A DNA stretch of 13,989 nucleotides from Oscillospiraceae bacterium (lineage in GTDB: Bacteria > Bacillota > Clostridia > Oscillospirales > UBA929), in the NCBI GenBank assembly GCA_009777435.1, contig WRLW01000018.1, positions 1 to 13,989 on the forward strand, given 5' to 3'. This document shows, piece by piece, positions 1-7,689 of the stretch. A program made the position numbers and the translations under genes. A model generated the notes under the pieces. It was not told the DNA's origin. It did no database searches and saw only the letters and a program-made list of their open reading frames with translations. Each line of letters opens with the position of its first letter. Position 1 is the stretch's first letter.

Positions 1-16
1 CGGCGAAATAAACCAC

Positions 17-35
17 GGACGCACACTGTGCGTCC
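17..35. repeat. Perfect 9-bp palindrome, REP-like dispersed repeat candidate
   Basis: GGACGCACA and TGTGCGTCC are perfect inverted arms around a single central base. On the minus strand the palindrome is preceded by CCTGTAGG, which gives the GTAGGGACGC...GCGTCC look of short intergenic palindromic repeats common in Clostridia genomes. It lies just beyond the terminator of the candidate RNA at 52-142, a usual place for such elements. Only one copy is visible here, so the claim that it is dispersed rests on resemblance and not on counting. Confidence 0.45.
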
Positions 36-51
36 CTACAGGGGGGGCGGT

Positions 52-87
52 AAAATAACCGAGACGCCGTAAAAGCTACGGCGTCTC
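52..87 (-). terminator. Intrinsic terminator of the small RNA
   Basis: GAGACGCCGTA and TACGGCGTCTC form a perfect 11-bp stem with a 5-nt loop. On the minus strand the stem is followed by GGTTATTTTA, a moderate U-tract. On the plus strand it is followed by AGTTTTCCC, a weaker one, so minus-strand use is favoured and agrees with the promoter at 177-149. Confidence 0.65.
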
Positions 88-142
88 AGTTTTCCCAATT
101 TAAGGACTGAGCCGCCCTGCAAAAGCGGCAGTTCCCGTTTAT
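52..142 (-). ncRNA. Candidate ~90-nt small RNA or transcription attenuator
   Basis: A near-consensus promoter (177-149) should start a transcript near 142. The transcript can fold into a GCCGC/GCGGC hairpin (129-125 with 115-111), then a CUCAGU/ACUGAG stem (111-106 with 90-85), then a perfect 11-bp stem (87-77 with 71-61) followed by a GGTTATTTTA tail. The middle stem shares bases 85-87 with the terminator 5' arm, so the two full stems exclude each other, as in attenuators. No open reading frame fits inside. I compared it from memory with 6S, bacterial SRP RNA, c-di-GMP, THF, ZTP, fluoride and guanidine riboswitch consensus features and recognised none. It is either a free-standing sRNA or a leader for a gene beyond the left edge. 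The start and end are estimates. Confidence 0.5.
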
Positions 143-148
143 GTTTAC

Positions 149-177
149 AGTATACCAACCACCACCGCGTTTGTCAA
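149..177 (-). promoter_or_regulatory. Sigma-A promoter of the candidate small RNA
   Basis: Read on the minus strand, TTGACA (177-172) and TATACT (154-149) are separated by exactly 17 bases. This is the closest match to consensus among the promoters found in the window. It sits 71 bases downstream of the chemoreceptor stop and points away from that gene, so it cannot serve it. It implies a strongly transcribed unit starting near 142. Confidence 0.75.
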
Positions 178-201
178 GGGGGTTTGCCGCGCGTATGCGT
201 A

Positions 202-225
202 CGGGCGGCCGTCGCCGGCCGCCCG
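202..225 (-). terminator. GC hairpin behind the chemoreceptor gene
   Basis: CGGGCGGCCG and CGGCCGCCCG form a perfect 10-bp stem with a 4-nt loop, starting 22 bases past the chemoreceptor stop. No U-tract follows on the minus strand (GTACGCATACG), so it is not a textbook intrinsic terminator. It may act as a 3'-end stabiliser or as a terminator of the tail-less kind. Confidence 0.5.
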
Positions 226-247
226 CAGTAACCATTTTATGTCGCGC

Positions 248-2302
248 TTAATACTTGCCGAAATCGCCGCCCGCGGGCGCCGGGCCGGCCTTCTCCGGCA
301 TAGCAAGGCGGGGCTTTCCCGCCGCCGGCAGGACGTGCGCGCTGCTTTCACTGAGCTTGAACTGTGAAATAAGATCTTGCAGGACGCTTGACTGCCCGCT
401 CATTTCCTCCGACGCGGCGGCGCTTTGCTCCGCCGTGGCGCTGGTCTGCTGAACAACCTGCGCGACCTGATCTATCCCGATGTTAATCTGTGTAATGCCC
501 AGCGACTGCTCCTCGGAGGATTTCACGATCTCGCTGACAAGCCGGCTGCTCTCGTTTATGCCGGACACAATCTCGGTCAGGCTCTCGGCGGTCTCACCGG
601 CTATACGCACTCCCAGATTGGCCTTTTCGATGGAGTTCTCAATCAGGCTGCCCGTATCCTTGGCCGCTTCCGCGCTCTTGGCGGCGAGATTGCGTACTTC
701 CTCCGCGACCACAGCGAAGCCCTTGCCGTGCTGTCCGGCGCGGGCGGCCTCCACCGCCGCGTTCAGCGCGAGTATATTGGTCTGGAAGGCTATATCGTCG
801 ATGACCTTGATGACCTTGCTGATCGAGCCGCTGGCCTCGTTTATGGCGTTGACGGCCGCCATCATCTCGTTCATCTGGCGGCTGCCCTTTTCCGCGTTGC
901 TCTTGATTGTTTCGGCAAGCCTTGAGGTCTCCCCGGCTATGGTCACATTTTCCTTTGTCTTGTTAGATATCACCGAGATAGAGCTTGACAGCTCCTCAAT
1001 GGACGCGGCCTGCTGGGTAGCGCCCTGCGCGAGGGACTGCGCCCCGTCCGCGACCTGTTTTGAGCCGGAAGAAACCTGTGAGGCCGAGTAGTTGATCTCG
1101 CCGAACATTTTATTAAGGCTTTGGATCAGGTTGCGAAGCGCAAGCCCAATCGTGTCGGTATCCGAAAGCAGCGTCACGCTCGGCGTCAGGTCGCCCCCGG
1201 CTAAGACGGTAAGGATTTCCCCGATCTCGGTGACGCGCCCGACAAACGACGCGGCGGAGCTTATGGTATGGGCTATCTCGTCCTTGCCCTGCGCCATTCT
1301 GCCGATGACTTCGACGTCCGACGGGGCAAGCGAAAGATCACCCGTAGAGCCGGCCTTCTTCATAAACGCGGTCAGCGGGTGAAGCGGCGCCACCACATGC
1401 CCCGCTATGTATAAAATCAGCCCGCCGCCGATAATTAAGGCCGCGATGAATAACCCGCCCCCCAAAAGGAGGAAGTGATTCATGACAGCGTTCTTATGGT
1501 CAGTAAAGGTTCCCACAAACAGCATACCTATTATACTGCCGTCGGCGCCCGCAATCGGGACATACTCAACAAAGGCCTCTCTGCCAAGTATCTGCGCCTC
1601 GCCGGTATATTTGCTGCCGTTTAATACCATCCGGCTGACATTCTCAGCCGCCTTCGTTCCGATCGCCCGCGTCCCGTTGTCCTGAATAACGGTGGTCGCG
1701 ATGCGCGTATCGCCTTGGAATACCGTTACTTCAACGTTAATGAGCCTTTTCATGTTGTCAACAAATTTTTCGGTGTCCATCCGTATGCCGGTGAACACCG
1801 CGCCCAGCAGGTTCCCCTGCCCGTAATAAATCGGCGACGCGGCGCAAGCCGATATCTTAACAAGGGTGGATTCGTCAATGGCGGAAAAGGTTTTTCCTGA
1901 GAGCGCCATGCTCAGGGTATACACCTGCGCCAAACTGTCGCTATAACTTGAGGGGTCGAGAGTTCGTAAAATCACTGTTCCCATAGTATCAACAAAAACG
2001 CTGAAATCCATTCCCACCGCGGTGTCAAGCTGATTCGCGCGGCGCAGCAATTCGTCGCGGTCTTGGGTTTGCATCGCGCTGATTATACCAGGATCCGCGG
2101 CCAAATACATCGAAGAGATATACGCGCTCTCCAACAGACCGTCTACATGGTTGTTCAGTGATTCCGACGCGATGTCCAAAGAGTTCATGATCTCAGTGTT
2201 TATAGTATCCGAGAATACTACGATATTCGCCACCAGAACCGAGCCCATAGCCACTAAAAGTATGATGCTCACAGGGATTACGATTTTCATTTTGATGCTC
2301 AC
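248..2302 (-). CDS. Methyl-accepting chemotaxis protein with Cache-type sensor
   Basis: This is a transmembrane chemoreceptor that senses an extracellular ligand and controls CheA/CheW signalling. The 684-aa protein has a first membrane helix at about 7-30, an extracytoplasmic single-Cache-like sensor at about 31-268, a second helix at about 277-301, HAMP-type segments to about 400, and the methyl-accepting coiled coil. The conserved hairpin tip is at about 500-525 (IDDIAFQTNILALNAAVEAA) and is followed by GKGFAVVAEEVRNLA. The 3' tail is Ala/Pro-rich with no NWETF-type tether. The start is GTG at 2302, chosen because AAGGGGG (2319-2313) lies 10 bases upstream; the ATG at codon 5 would be too far from it. 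The gene stands alone, with no che genes beside it. Its ligand cannot be read from sequence. The receptor class is certain. Confidence 0.95.
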   Translation of the reverse strand: MSIKMKIVIPVSIILLVAMGSVLVANIVVFSDTINTEIMNSLDIASESLNNHVDGLLESAYISSMYLAADPGIISAMQTQDRDELLRRANQLDTAVGMDFSVFVDTMGTVILRTLDPSSYSDSLAQVYTLSMALSGKTFSAIDESTLVKISACAASPIYYGQGNLLGAVFTGIRMDTEKFVDNMKRLINVEVTVFQGDTRIATTVIQDNGTRAIGTKAAENVSRMVLNGSKYTGEAQILGREAFVEYVPIAGADGSIIGMLFVGTFTDHKNAVMNHFLLLGGGLFIAALIIGGGLILYIAGHVVAPLHPLTAFMKKAGSTGDLSLAPSDVEVIGRMAQGKDEIAHTISSAASFVGRVTEIGEILTVLAGGDLTPSVTLLSDTDTIGLALRNLIQSLNKMFGEINYSASQVSSGSKQVADGAQSLAQGATQQAASIEELSSSISVISNKTKENVTIAGETSRLAETIKSNAEKGSRQMNEMMAAVNAINEASGSISKVIKVIDDIAFQTNILALNAAVEAARAGQHGKGFAVVAEEVRNLAAKSAEAAKDTGSLIENSIEKANLGVRIAGETAESLTEIVSGINESSRLVSEIVKSSEEQSLGITQINIGIDQVAQVVQQTSATAEQSAAASEEMSGQSSVLQDLISQFKLSESSAHVLPAAGKPRLAMPEKAGPAPAGGDFGKY

Positions 2303-2351
2303 GCAACAACGACCCCCTTGTCAAATAAAAAAAATTTATTCAGCCAAAGTT

Positions 2352-2380
2352 ATCATACAACATTTTACAGCGTTTTTCAA
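2352..2380 (-). promoter_or_regulatory. Promoter of the chemoreceptor gene
   Basis: On the minus strand TTGAAA (2380-2375) and TATGAT (2357-2352) are 17 bases apart. They would give a start near 2345 and a ~43-nt leader ending at the GTG. Just upstream, TTTACC (2388-2393) and GGTAAA (2399-2404) form a 6-bp inverted repeat around 5 bases that could be an operator. No sigma-D (flagellar) consensus is evident. Confidence 0.55.
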
Positions 2381-2464
2381 CAGTAAATTTACCGGTCTGG
2401 TAAATATCGTCAAATAACGCCGCGTAATCATAATTTAACCGCGCGGAAACAATCATGCCTTGTA

Positions 2465-2493
2465 TTGCGCCCGCGCGTTTTTCATTATATGAT
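2465..2493 (+). promoter_or_regulatory. Promoter of the aldo/keto reductase gene
   Basis: TTGCGC (2465-2470) and TATGAT (2488-2493) are 17 bases apart. The -10 is good and the -35 matches only in its first half. A ribosome binding site GAGGTGAT (2503-2510) follows, 5 bases before the ATG at 2516. Confidence 0.5.
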
Positions 2494-2515
2494 ATAGGCT
2501 ATGAGGTGATTTATA

Positions 2516-3703
2516 ATGTTATACCGTGACGACGGGCGGGCCGGCAGGAAGCTTTCGGCTCTGGGATTCGGGTGTATGCGCTTCCCGAAAAAGGGAAACG
2601 GCTTTGACCTTGACAAGGCCGACGAGCTGCTGCGCGCGGCCATTGACGGCGGCGTCAATTATTTAGACACCGCCTACATATACGGTAACAGCGAGGCCGT
2701 GATGGGCAGGATACTGAGCCGCGACGGCCTGCGGGACAAGGTATACATAGCCACCAAGATGCCCCTGTTCATGGTCAGGAGCGCCGCTGACTTTGACAAA
2801 TACTTCAACAGGCAGCTTGAGCGCCTGCAAACCGGCCGCATCGACTACTACCTGCTGCACATGCTCGGCGACACGCGCCTTTGGAACCGCCTGAAGCAGA
2901 TGGGCGTCGAGGAATGGCTCGCCAAGCGCGTGGAGGAGGGTAAAATCGGAAAGGCCGGCTTCTCATACCACGGCGGCCGCGAGCAGTTCCAGCTTCTGCT
3001 TGACGAGTATGACTGGGATTTTGTGCAGATACAATATAACTACATGGACGAATACAATCAGGCGGGCCGCGACGGGCTTGAGCTTGCCGCTGCCAGAGGT
3101 CTGCCCGTAATCGTCATGGAGCCGCTCCGCGGCGGTATGCTGGCCGGCGGGCTTCCAAAGGCCGCGAAAGACGTGTTCAAAAGCGCCGACCCGGACATGT
3201 CGCCCGCCGAATGGGGCCTGCGCTGGGTATGGAACCATCCGGGGGTCACGGTTTTGCTGTCCGGCATGAGCGATATGGCGCAGCTTGAGGAGAACCTGCG
3301 CGTCGCGGGCGACGCCGCGCCCGGCCGCTTGGACGCGGCGCAGCTCGAGGTCTTTGAGGAGGTAAAGCGAACCCTCAACACCGTTGTAAAGGTGGGCTGC
3401 ACGGCGTGCGGCTACTGTATGCCATGCCCCGCCGGGGTCGATATCCCCACATGCTTTTCCAGCTATAACATGATTTTCGCCTATGGCGCGGGCACGGCCA
3501 TGAGGCGTCATATGCAGAACATAAACGCGCTCGGGGCCAATCCGCGCTTCGCGCGGAAGTGTAACGGCTGCGGGAAATGCGAAAAACGCTGCCCGCAGGG
3601 CATCAAGATACGCGAGGGCCTTAAAGCCGCGTCCAAGAAGCTTGAGCCGTGGTGGTTCAGGGCGGCGTCGGGAGCCTACAGGCGGATTGTTAAGAGGACA
3701 TAG
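2516..3703 (+). CDS. Aldo/keto reductase with C-terminal [4Fe-4S] domain
   Basis: This is a cytoplasmic oxidoreductase of the aldo/keto reductase superfamily, in the subgroup that carries a ferredoxin-like tail. The 395-aa protein has the full catalytic tetrad: D51 and Y56 (YLDTAYIYG), K81 (ATKMP) and H115 (YYLLHM). After the TIM barrel come two cysteine clusters: C295-C298-C301-C304 followed by Pro, then C349-C352-C355-C359 followed by Pro. These fit two [4Fe-4S] centres. Such proteins are common in strict anaerobes, and their substrates are mostly unknown. The tail suggests electron exchange with ferredoxin or flavin partners as well as NAD(P)H. The gene is monocistronic with its own promoter and converges on glgA, separated by two hairpins. 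The family is secure and the substrate is unknown. Confidence 0.92.
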   Translation: MLYRDDGRAGRKLSALGFGCMRFPKKGNGFDLDKADELLRAAIDGGVNYLDTAYIYGNSEAVMGRILSRDGLRDKVYIATKMPLFMVRSAADFDKYFNRQLERLQTGRIDYYLLHMLGDTRLWNRLKQMGVEEWLAKRVEEGKIGKAGFSYHGGREQFQLLLDEYDWDFVQIQYNYMDEYNQAGRDGLELAAARGLPVIVMEPLRGGMLAGGLPKAAKDVFKSADPDMSPAEWGLRWVWNHPGVTVLLSGMSDMAQLEENLRVAGDAAPGRLDAAQLEVFEEVKRTLNTVVKVGCTACGYCMPCPAGVDIPTCFSSYNMIFAYGAGTAMRRHMQNINALGANPRFARKCNGCGKCEKRCPQGIKIREGLKAASKKLEPWWFRAASGAYRRIVKRT

Positions 3704-3711
3704 ATAACGCC

Positions 3712-3741
3712 CGCGGCCGCGCGCAAAAGCGCGTGGCCGCG
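3712..3741 (+). terminator. 13-bp GC hairpin behind the aldo/keto reductase gene
   Basis: CGCGGCCGCGCGC pairs with GCGCGTGGCCGCG across an AAAA loop, with one G-U pair, starting 8 bases after the stop codon. No U-tract follows, so it is a strong structure but not a classic intrinsic terminator. Confidence 0.55.
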
Positions 3742-3760
3742 AGCATCTTCGCGATTACAC

Positions 3761-3793
3761 GGCGAAAGGGCGGGACTGACCCGCTCTTTCGCC
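3761..3793 (-). terminator. 14-bp hairpin at the 3' end of the glycogen operon
   Basis: GGCGAAAGGGCGGG and CCCGCTCTTTCGCC pair around a 5-nt loop with one non-Watson-Crick position (G-U in plus-strand RNA, A-C mismatch in minus-strand RNA). It lies immediately after the glgA stop (TAA at 3797-3795). A short CTTATTT run follows on the plus strand, so it may also stop transcripts arriving from the aldo/keto reductase gene. On the minus strand no U-tract follows. Confidence 0.55.
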
Positions 3794-3794
3794 C

Positions 3795-5231
3795 TTATTT
3801 CAGCGATTTATACAGCTCGATATATTTCTTGGCCGACTTAGCCCATGAGAAATCGGTCGCCATGCCGGTTCTCTGCAAATCGCGCCATGCCTTTTTGTTC
3901 TTATACAGCTCGCAGGCCCGGCGCAGGACATATATCATGTCGTCGGAATTATAGTTGGCGAAGGCAAACCCGTTTGACGCCGGGTTGTCGGGCGAATACG
4001 GGATAACGGTATCTTTAAGGCCGCCCGTCTCACGCACCAGCGGCAGCACGCCGTATCGCATGGCTATCATCTGCGACAGGCCGCACGGCTCGCTTTGCGA
4101 CGGCATAAGGAAGATATCCGCCCCGCCGTATATCTTCGCGGAGAGCGTCTGGTCGTAGCCGATATTGGCGGAAAGCCTTTCGGGGTAGTTGTTTTGCGCG
4201 TTGCGGAACAGATGCTCATAATGCCATTCGCCGCGCCCGAGCAGGACAAACTGCATTTCAATATCCATCATGTCGTCCAGACGCGACACCACAAGATCCA
4301 TGCCCTTGTGCGCAACCATGCGCGTCACCATGGCCACTATGGGCACGCCGTCGTTCACCGACAGGCCCAGCAAGCGCTGAAGGTCGCGCTTGTTCTCCAG
4401 CTTCCGCTCAATGTTCTCAAAGGTGTATTTCTTAGCCAGATTGGGATCTGTGGCCGGGTCGAAGGTTTTGGCGTCTATGCCGTTAAGGATGCCCTTGAAC
4501 TTATAGCGCTGCGCCGCGACCACGCCCTCAAGCCCTTTTGCGTAGAATGAGTAGTTAAGCTCGTCGGCATACGTCGGGCTTACGGTCGTCACGGCGTCGG
4601 ACAGCTCTATAGCGCCCTTCATCAGCGATATGCCGCCCATATACTCAAGCGTCCCGCCGCTGATAAGCGTGTCGGGCAATCCGAACACGTTCCCCATAAG
4701 CGCCATGTCGTAGCGCCCCTGATACTCGATGTTGTGTATGGTGAACACGGATCTTATGCCGTCGTAAGGCTTGACGCCGCCGTACAGCGAGCGCATGTAG
4801 ATGGGCACGAGGGCGGACTGCCAGTCGCTGCAATGCACGACGTCCGGCACCCAGCTCCCGTTATCCAGCTCGGTCATCATGCACACGGCGGCGCGGGAGA
4901 AAAACGCGAACCGCTCGCCGTCGTCGAACGAGCCGTATAGGTCGCCGCGCCGGAAATAGTATTCGTTGTCGAGAAAATAGTGGATAACGCCGTCTTTTTT
5001 CAGCTCGAACAGCCCGCAGTAAAGGTTGCGCCACGCGAGCGGCACGTAGATATGCTTGACGAAGGTCATCTGTGAACGCCAGAAATCGGATACGCTTGAG
5101 TACAAAGGGCTGATAACGCGTACCTGATGCTTCGCCTTCGCGACGGCGTTGGGCAGCGCGCCAAGCACGTCGCCCAGACCGCCGGATTTGGAAAAAGGAT
5201 ATACCTCGCTGGTAACATAAAGAATATTCAT
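3795..5231 (-). CDS. glgA: Glycogen synthase (ADP-glucose:1,4-alpha-glucan 4-glucosyltransferase)
   Basis: This cytosolic GT5 enzyme transfers glucose from ADP-glucose to the growing alpha-1,4-glucan. The 478 aa match the usual bacterial length. The N-terminal KSGGLGDV motif (about 15-22) is the ADP-glucose-binding loop containing the KxGGL lysine. The C-terminal lobe carries SEPCGLSQ (380-387) with E381 at the position of the conserved catalytic-site glutamate, and RETGGLKDTV. The start ATG at 5231 has an excellent ribosome binding site, GGAGGAGGAG, 6 bases upstream. It is the last gene of the operon, 60 bases after glgD, and uses the product of GlgC/GlgD. No internal promoter is obvious in that gap. 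There is nothing anomalous in the motifs. Confidence 0.96.
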   Translation of the reverse strand: MNILYVTSEVYPFSKSGGLGDVLGALPNAVAKAKHQVRVISPLYSSVSDFWRSQMTFVKHIYVPLAWRNLYCGLFELKKDGVIHYFLDNEYYFRRGDLYGSFDDGERFAFFSRAAVCMMTELDNGSWVPDVVHCSDWQSALVPIYMRSLYGGVKPYDGIRSVFTIHNIEYQGRYDMALMGNVFGLPDTLISGGTLEYMGGISLMKGAIELSDAVTTVSPTYADELNYSFYAKGLEGVVAAQRYKFKGILNGIDAKTFDPATDPNLAKKYTFENIERKLENKRDLQRLLGLSVNDGVPIVAMVTRMVAHKGMDLVVSRLDDMMDIEMQFVLLGRGEWHYEHLFRNAQNNYPERLSANIGYDQTLSAKIYGGADIFLMPSQSEPCGLSQMIAMRYGVLPLVRETGGLKDTVIPYSPDNPASNGFAFANYNSDDMIYVLRRACELYKNKKAWRDLQRTGMATDFSWAKSAKKYIELYKSLK

Positions 5232-5291
5232 AGTAATCTCCTCCTCCGATTTTCTTCATTGGCGCTCACCAGCGGAAAGCTCGCGCCCTTA

Positions 5292-6404
5292 TTATACAGC
5301 CGACCCCTTGCTGATTGCAATGGGGTAATTGCCGTGACCCATGAGCATACGTCCCGGATTCACTTTTACGTCCTTGTCCGTTATCGCGAAATTAAGGACG
5401 GCATCGGTGCAGATATGCGTGTCCTGCATGATGATGCTGTTGCGCACGCTCGCCCCTTTTTCTATGCGCACGCCGCGAAACAGGATACAGTTCTCGACCT
5501 CGCCCTCCACATAGCAGCCATCGGCGACAAGGCAGTTTTTAATAACCGAGCCGGGGCCGTAGTAGGTGGACGCCTCCTCGCGCACCTTGGTTTTGACCGG
5601 GCGGTCGCGCAGAAACAGATCCGCGCGCACCTCTTGCCTGAGCAGATCCATGCTGCGCGCGAAATACGTCGAGGTGGACGACACCTTGGCGGCATAGCCG
5701 CCGAATAGATATGTGCCGATGGTGAGCCTATCGACCATCGCCTGCAAAACGTCGCGCTCAAAATCATGGAGGTTGTGCGCCGCGCAGTAGGAGACAAGCG
5801 ACTCAAGCAGCTTGCGCGATATGATATACACGCCCAGCGTCTCCAGCGCCCCCAGCTCGGCGCGCCCGATTATAACGTCAACCACGCGCTCCTTGCGGCC
5901 CGTCACCAAAAAGGTCTCGTTCTCAGGCGCCCCCACCGGCTTTTGGCCGCACACGGCCGTTATATCGCATTTGCTGTTGAGGTGGTGGTCGTAAATATCC
6001 TCAAGGGGCAGGTTGGCCACCAAGTCGCTGCACGCCAGCACGACGTGATCCTGACGTATGCGGTTTATATAGTCTGCGACGTTTTGCAGGGCCTCCATCT
6101 TGCCGCGGTATGAGCTGCCGCGTACGCCGGCGAACCCGAACGGCGGCAGCATACGCAGGCCGCCCCGCTTGCGCGACAAGTCCCAGTCCTTGCCGGCGCC
6201 CAAATGGTCGAGCAGCGATTGGTAGTTCTCGCGCATGATTACGCCGACGTCCGTGATGCCCGCGTTGACCATATTGGAGAGCATGAAATCTATAACGCGG
6301 TAGCGGCCCCCAAACGGTATGGAGGACACGGCGCGCTTTTCGGTCAGCTCGCGCAGCCGCATACTGGCGTCATAGGCGAAAATCAGCCCGTGCATTTCCT
6401 TCAT
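5292..6404 (-). CDS. glgD: ADP-glucose pyrophosphorylase regulatory subunit GlgD
   Basis: This 370-aa protein is homologous to GlgC but lacks catalysis-related motifs. Where GlgC has GGQGSRL, GlgD has FAYDASMRLRELT (9-21), and the GDQIYKMDY segment is replaced by CSDLVANLPL (125-134). It keeps the SSIPFGGRYRVIDFMLSN core and a C-terminal left-handed beta-helix with hexapeptide-like turns (NCLVADGCYVEGEVENCILF). Bacillota GlgD is known to join GlgC as a regulatory subunit that raises activity and changes allosteric response. Its ATG overlaps the glgC stop by 4 bases (ATGA), which implies translational coupling and equal stoichiometry. GAGGAGG (6418-6412) lies 7 bases upstream. Confidence 0.95.
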   Translation of the reverse strand: MKEMHGLIFAYDASMRLRELTEKRAVSSIPFGGRYRVIDFMLSNMVNAGITDVGVIMRENYQSLLDHLGAGKDWDLSRKRGGLRMLPPFGFAGVRGSSYRGKMEALQNVADYINRIRQDHVVLACSDLVANLPLEDIYDHHLNSKCDITAVCGQKPVGAPENETFLVTGRKERVVDVIIGRAELGALETLGVYIISRKLLESLVSYCAAHNLHDFERDVLQAMVDRLTIGTYLFGGYAAKVSSTSTYFARSMDLLRQEVRADLFLRDRPVKTKVREEASTYYGPGSVIKNCLVADGCYVEGEVENCILFRGVRIEKGASVRNSIIMQDTHICTDAVLNFAITDKDVKVNPGRMLMGHGNYPIAISKGSAV

Positions 6405-7618
6405 GACTGCGCCTCCTCGTCAACTATATCTTTGTCCACAAGCGCGCCTGCGGCCACCTTGCAGCCGGTGCCGACCGTTATGCCGGCGGCCACGACCGCT
6501 ATCTGCGGCTTCGACGGCGGCTCGAATATGGCGCCCACACGCGCCCCGGGCCTGATCTGAGCGTCCTCGGCTATTATGGCGTATTCGATCACGGCGTCGC
6601 GGCCTATGTGCGCCCCCGGCATGATGATCGAATGTCGTATTTGAGCGCCCTCCTCCACCACAACGCTGTGGAACAGCACGGCGTTTTCGAGGTTCCCGTA
6701 TACCTGACAGCCCTCGGTCACCAACGAGTGGCTTATGTTGGCGTTCGGGCCGACCATATGCGGCGGGGCCGTCGGGTTGCGGGCGTAAACGCGCCAGTTG
6801 GGGTCGAACAGGTTTACGCTGTTTTCCTTGGAGGCCAGCATGTCCATATTCGCCTCCCACAGACTGTGGATAGTCCCGACGTCTTTCCAGTAGCCGTCGA
6901 AGCGGTAGACCATCAGCCGCTCGCCGTTGTTGAGCATGTTTGGTATGATGTTGCCGCCGAAATCGTTTTTGGATTTCGGGTCGGCCTCGTCCTCAATGAG
7001 ATATTTCTTGAGCGTCCGCCAGTTGAATATATATATGCCCATTGAGGCGAGCGTCGATTTGGGCTGCTTCGGCTTCTCCTCAAACTCATACACCGTGCCG
7101 TCGGCGTTGGCGTTCATGATGCCCATGCGCGAGGCCTCGTCCATGGGCACGTCTATAACGGCGATGGTACATGTGGACTTCTGCTGTATATGATAAGCCA
7201 GCATCTTTGAGTAGTCCATTTTGTATATCTGGTCGCCGGCTAACACCAGAACATATTCCGGGTCGTAATGCTCAATAAAATTTATATTCTGGTAGATGGC
7301 GTTTGCCGAGCCTTTGTACCACTGGCCGCCCTTGCCGCGCATATAAGGCGGCAGAACGTGGACGCCGCCCTCCAAGCGGTCGAGATCCCAAGGCTGGCCG
7401 GAGCCGATATAGGCGTTCAGCTCATGCGGCTGGTACTGGGTCAGGACGCCCACCGTGTCGATTGCCGAGTTTATGCAGTTGGACAGCGGAAAGTCAATAA
7501 GGCGGTATTTGCCGCCAAACGGGATGGCGGGCTTGGCCACCTTTGAGGTCAGCACATACAGCCTGCTGCCCTGCCCTCCGGCCAGCAGCATGGCCACGCA
7601 ATCCTTTTTCTGTATCAT
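6401..7618 (-). CDS. glgC: Glucose-1-phosphate adenylyltransferase catalytic subunit GlgC
   Basis: This enzyme makes ADP-glucose and pyrophosphate from ATP and glucose 1-phosphate, the committed step of bacterial glycogen synthesis. The 405-aa protein shows the nucleotide-binding LLAGGQGSRL (11-20), AKPAIPFGGKYRLIDFPLSN (28-47), the metal/catalytic aspartate D129 in GDQIYKMDY (128-136), and K182 in the EEKP sugar-phosphate motif. A C-terminal beta-helix follows (HSLVTEGCQVYGNLENAVLF). Family enzymes are allosterically controlled by glycolytic intermediates; the effector here cannot be read from sequence. The start ATG at 7618 has AAAGGGG 8 bases upstream. The gene lies 71 bases after glgB and overlaps glgD by 4 bases. 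Confidence 0.96.
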   Translation of the reverse strand: MIQKKDCVAMLLAGGQGSRLYVLTSKVAKPAIPFGGKYRLIDFPLSNCINSAIDTVGVLTQYQPHELNAYIGSGQPWDLDRLEGGVHVLPPYMRGKGGQWYKGSANAIYQNINFIEHYDPEYVLVLAGDQIYKMDYSKMLAYHIQQKSTCTIAVIDVPMDEASRMGIMNANADGTVYEFEEKPKQPKSTLASMGIYIFNWRTLKKYLIEDEADPKSKNDFGGNIIPNMLNNGERLMVYRFDGYWKDVGTIHSLWEANMDMLASKENSVNLFDPNWRVYARNPTAPPHMVGPNANISHSLVTEGCQVYGNLENAVLFHSVVVEEGAQIRHSIIMPGAHIGRDAVIEYAIIAEDAQIRPGARVGAIFEPPSKPQIAVVAAGITVGTGCKVAAGALVDKDIVDEEAQS

Positions 7619-7648
7619 AACTTAGGCCCCTTTCTAAAACGCCGCCGT

Positions 7649-7679
7649 ATTTTGCGCGGTTACGCGCGGCCCGCAAAAT
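7649..7679 (-). promoter_or_regulatory. Intergenic hairpin between glgB and glgC
   Basis: ATTTTGCG (7649-7656) and CGCAAAAT (7672-7679) are perfect 8-bp inverted arms. An alternative inner hairpin GCGCG-GTTA-CGCGC (7654-7667) competes with them. The structure lies in the 71-base glgB-glgC gap inside the operon, before the glgC ribosome binding site. It could be a processing or stability element that sets different levels for glgB and glgCDA. The role is inferred. Confidence 0.35.
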
Positions 7680-7689
7680 TGACGGAGCG

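Noticed and set aside
52..142. Known riboswitch upstream of a chemoreceptor (for example c-di-GMP class I)
   Set aside because: The element is downstream of the chemoreceptor and points away from it, and the conserved GEMM loop sequences are absent.
425..925. Plus-strand frames opposite the chemoreceptor gene
   Set aside because: They are antisense to the highly conserved signalling domain, and their length is explained by codon bias of the real gene.
5127..5708. 193-codon plus-strand frame opposite glgA/glgD
   Set aside because: It crosses two well-supported genes and their intergenic gap, with no recognisable motif; it is a shadow frame.
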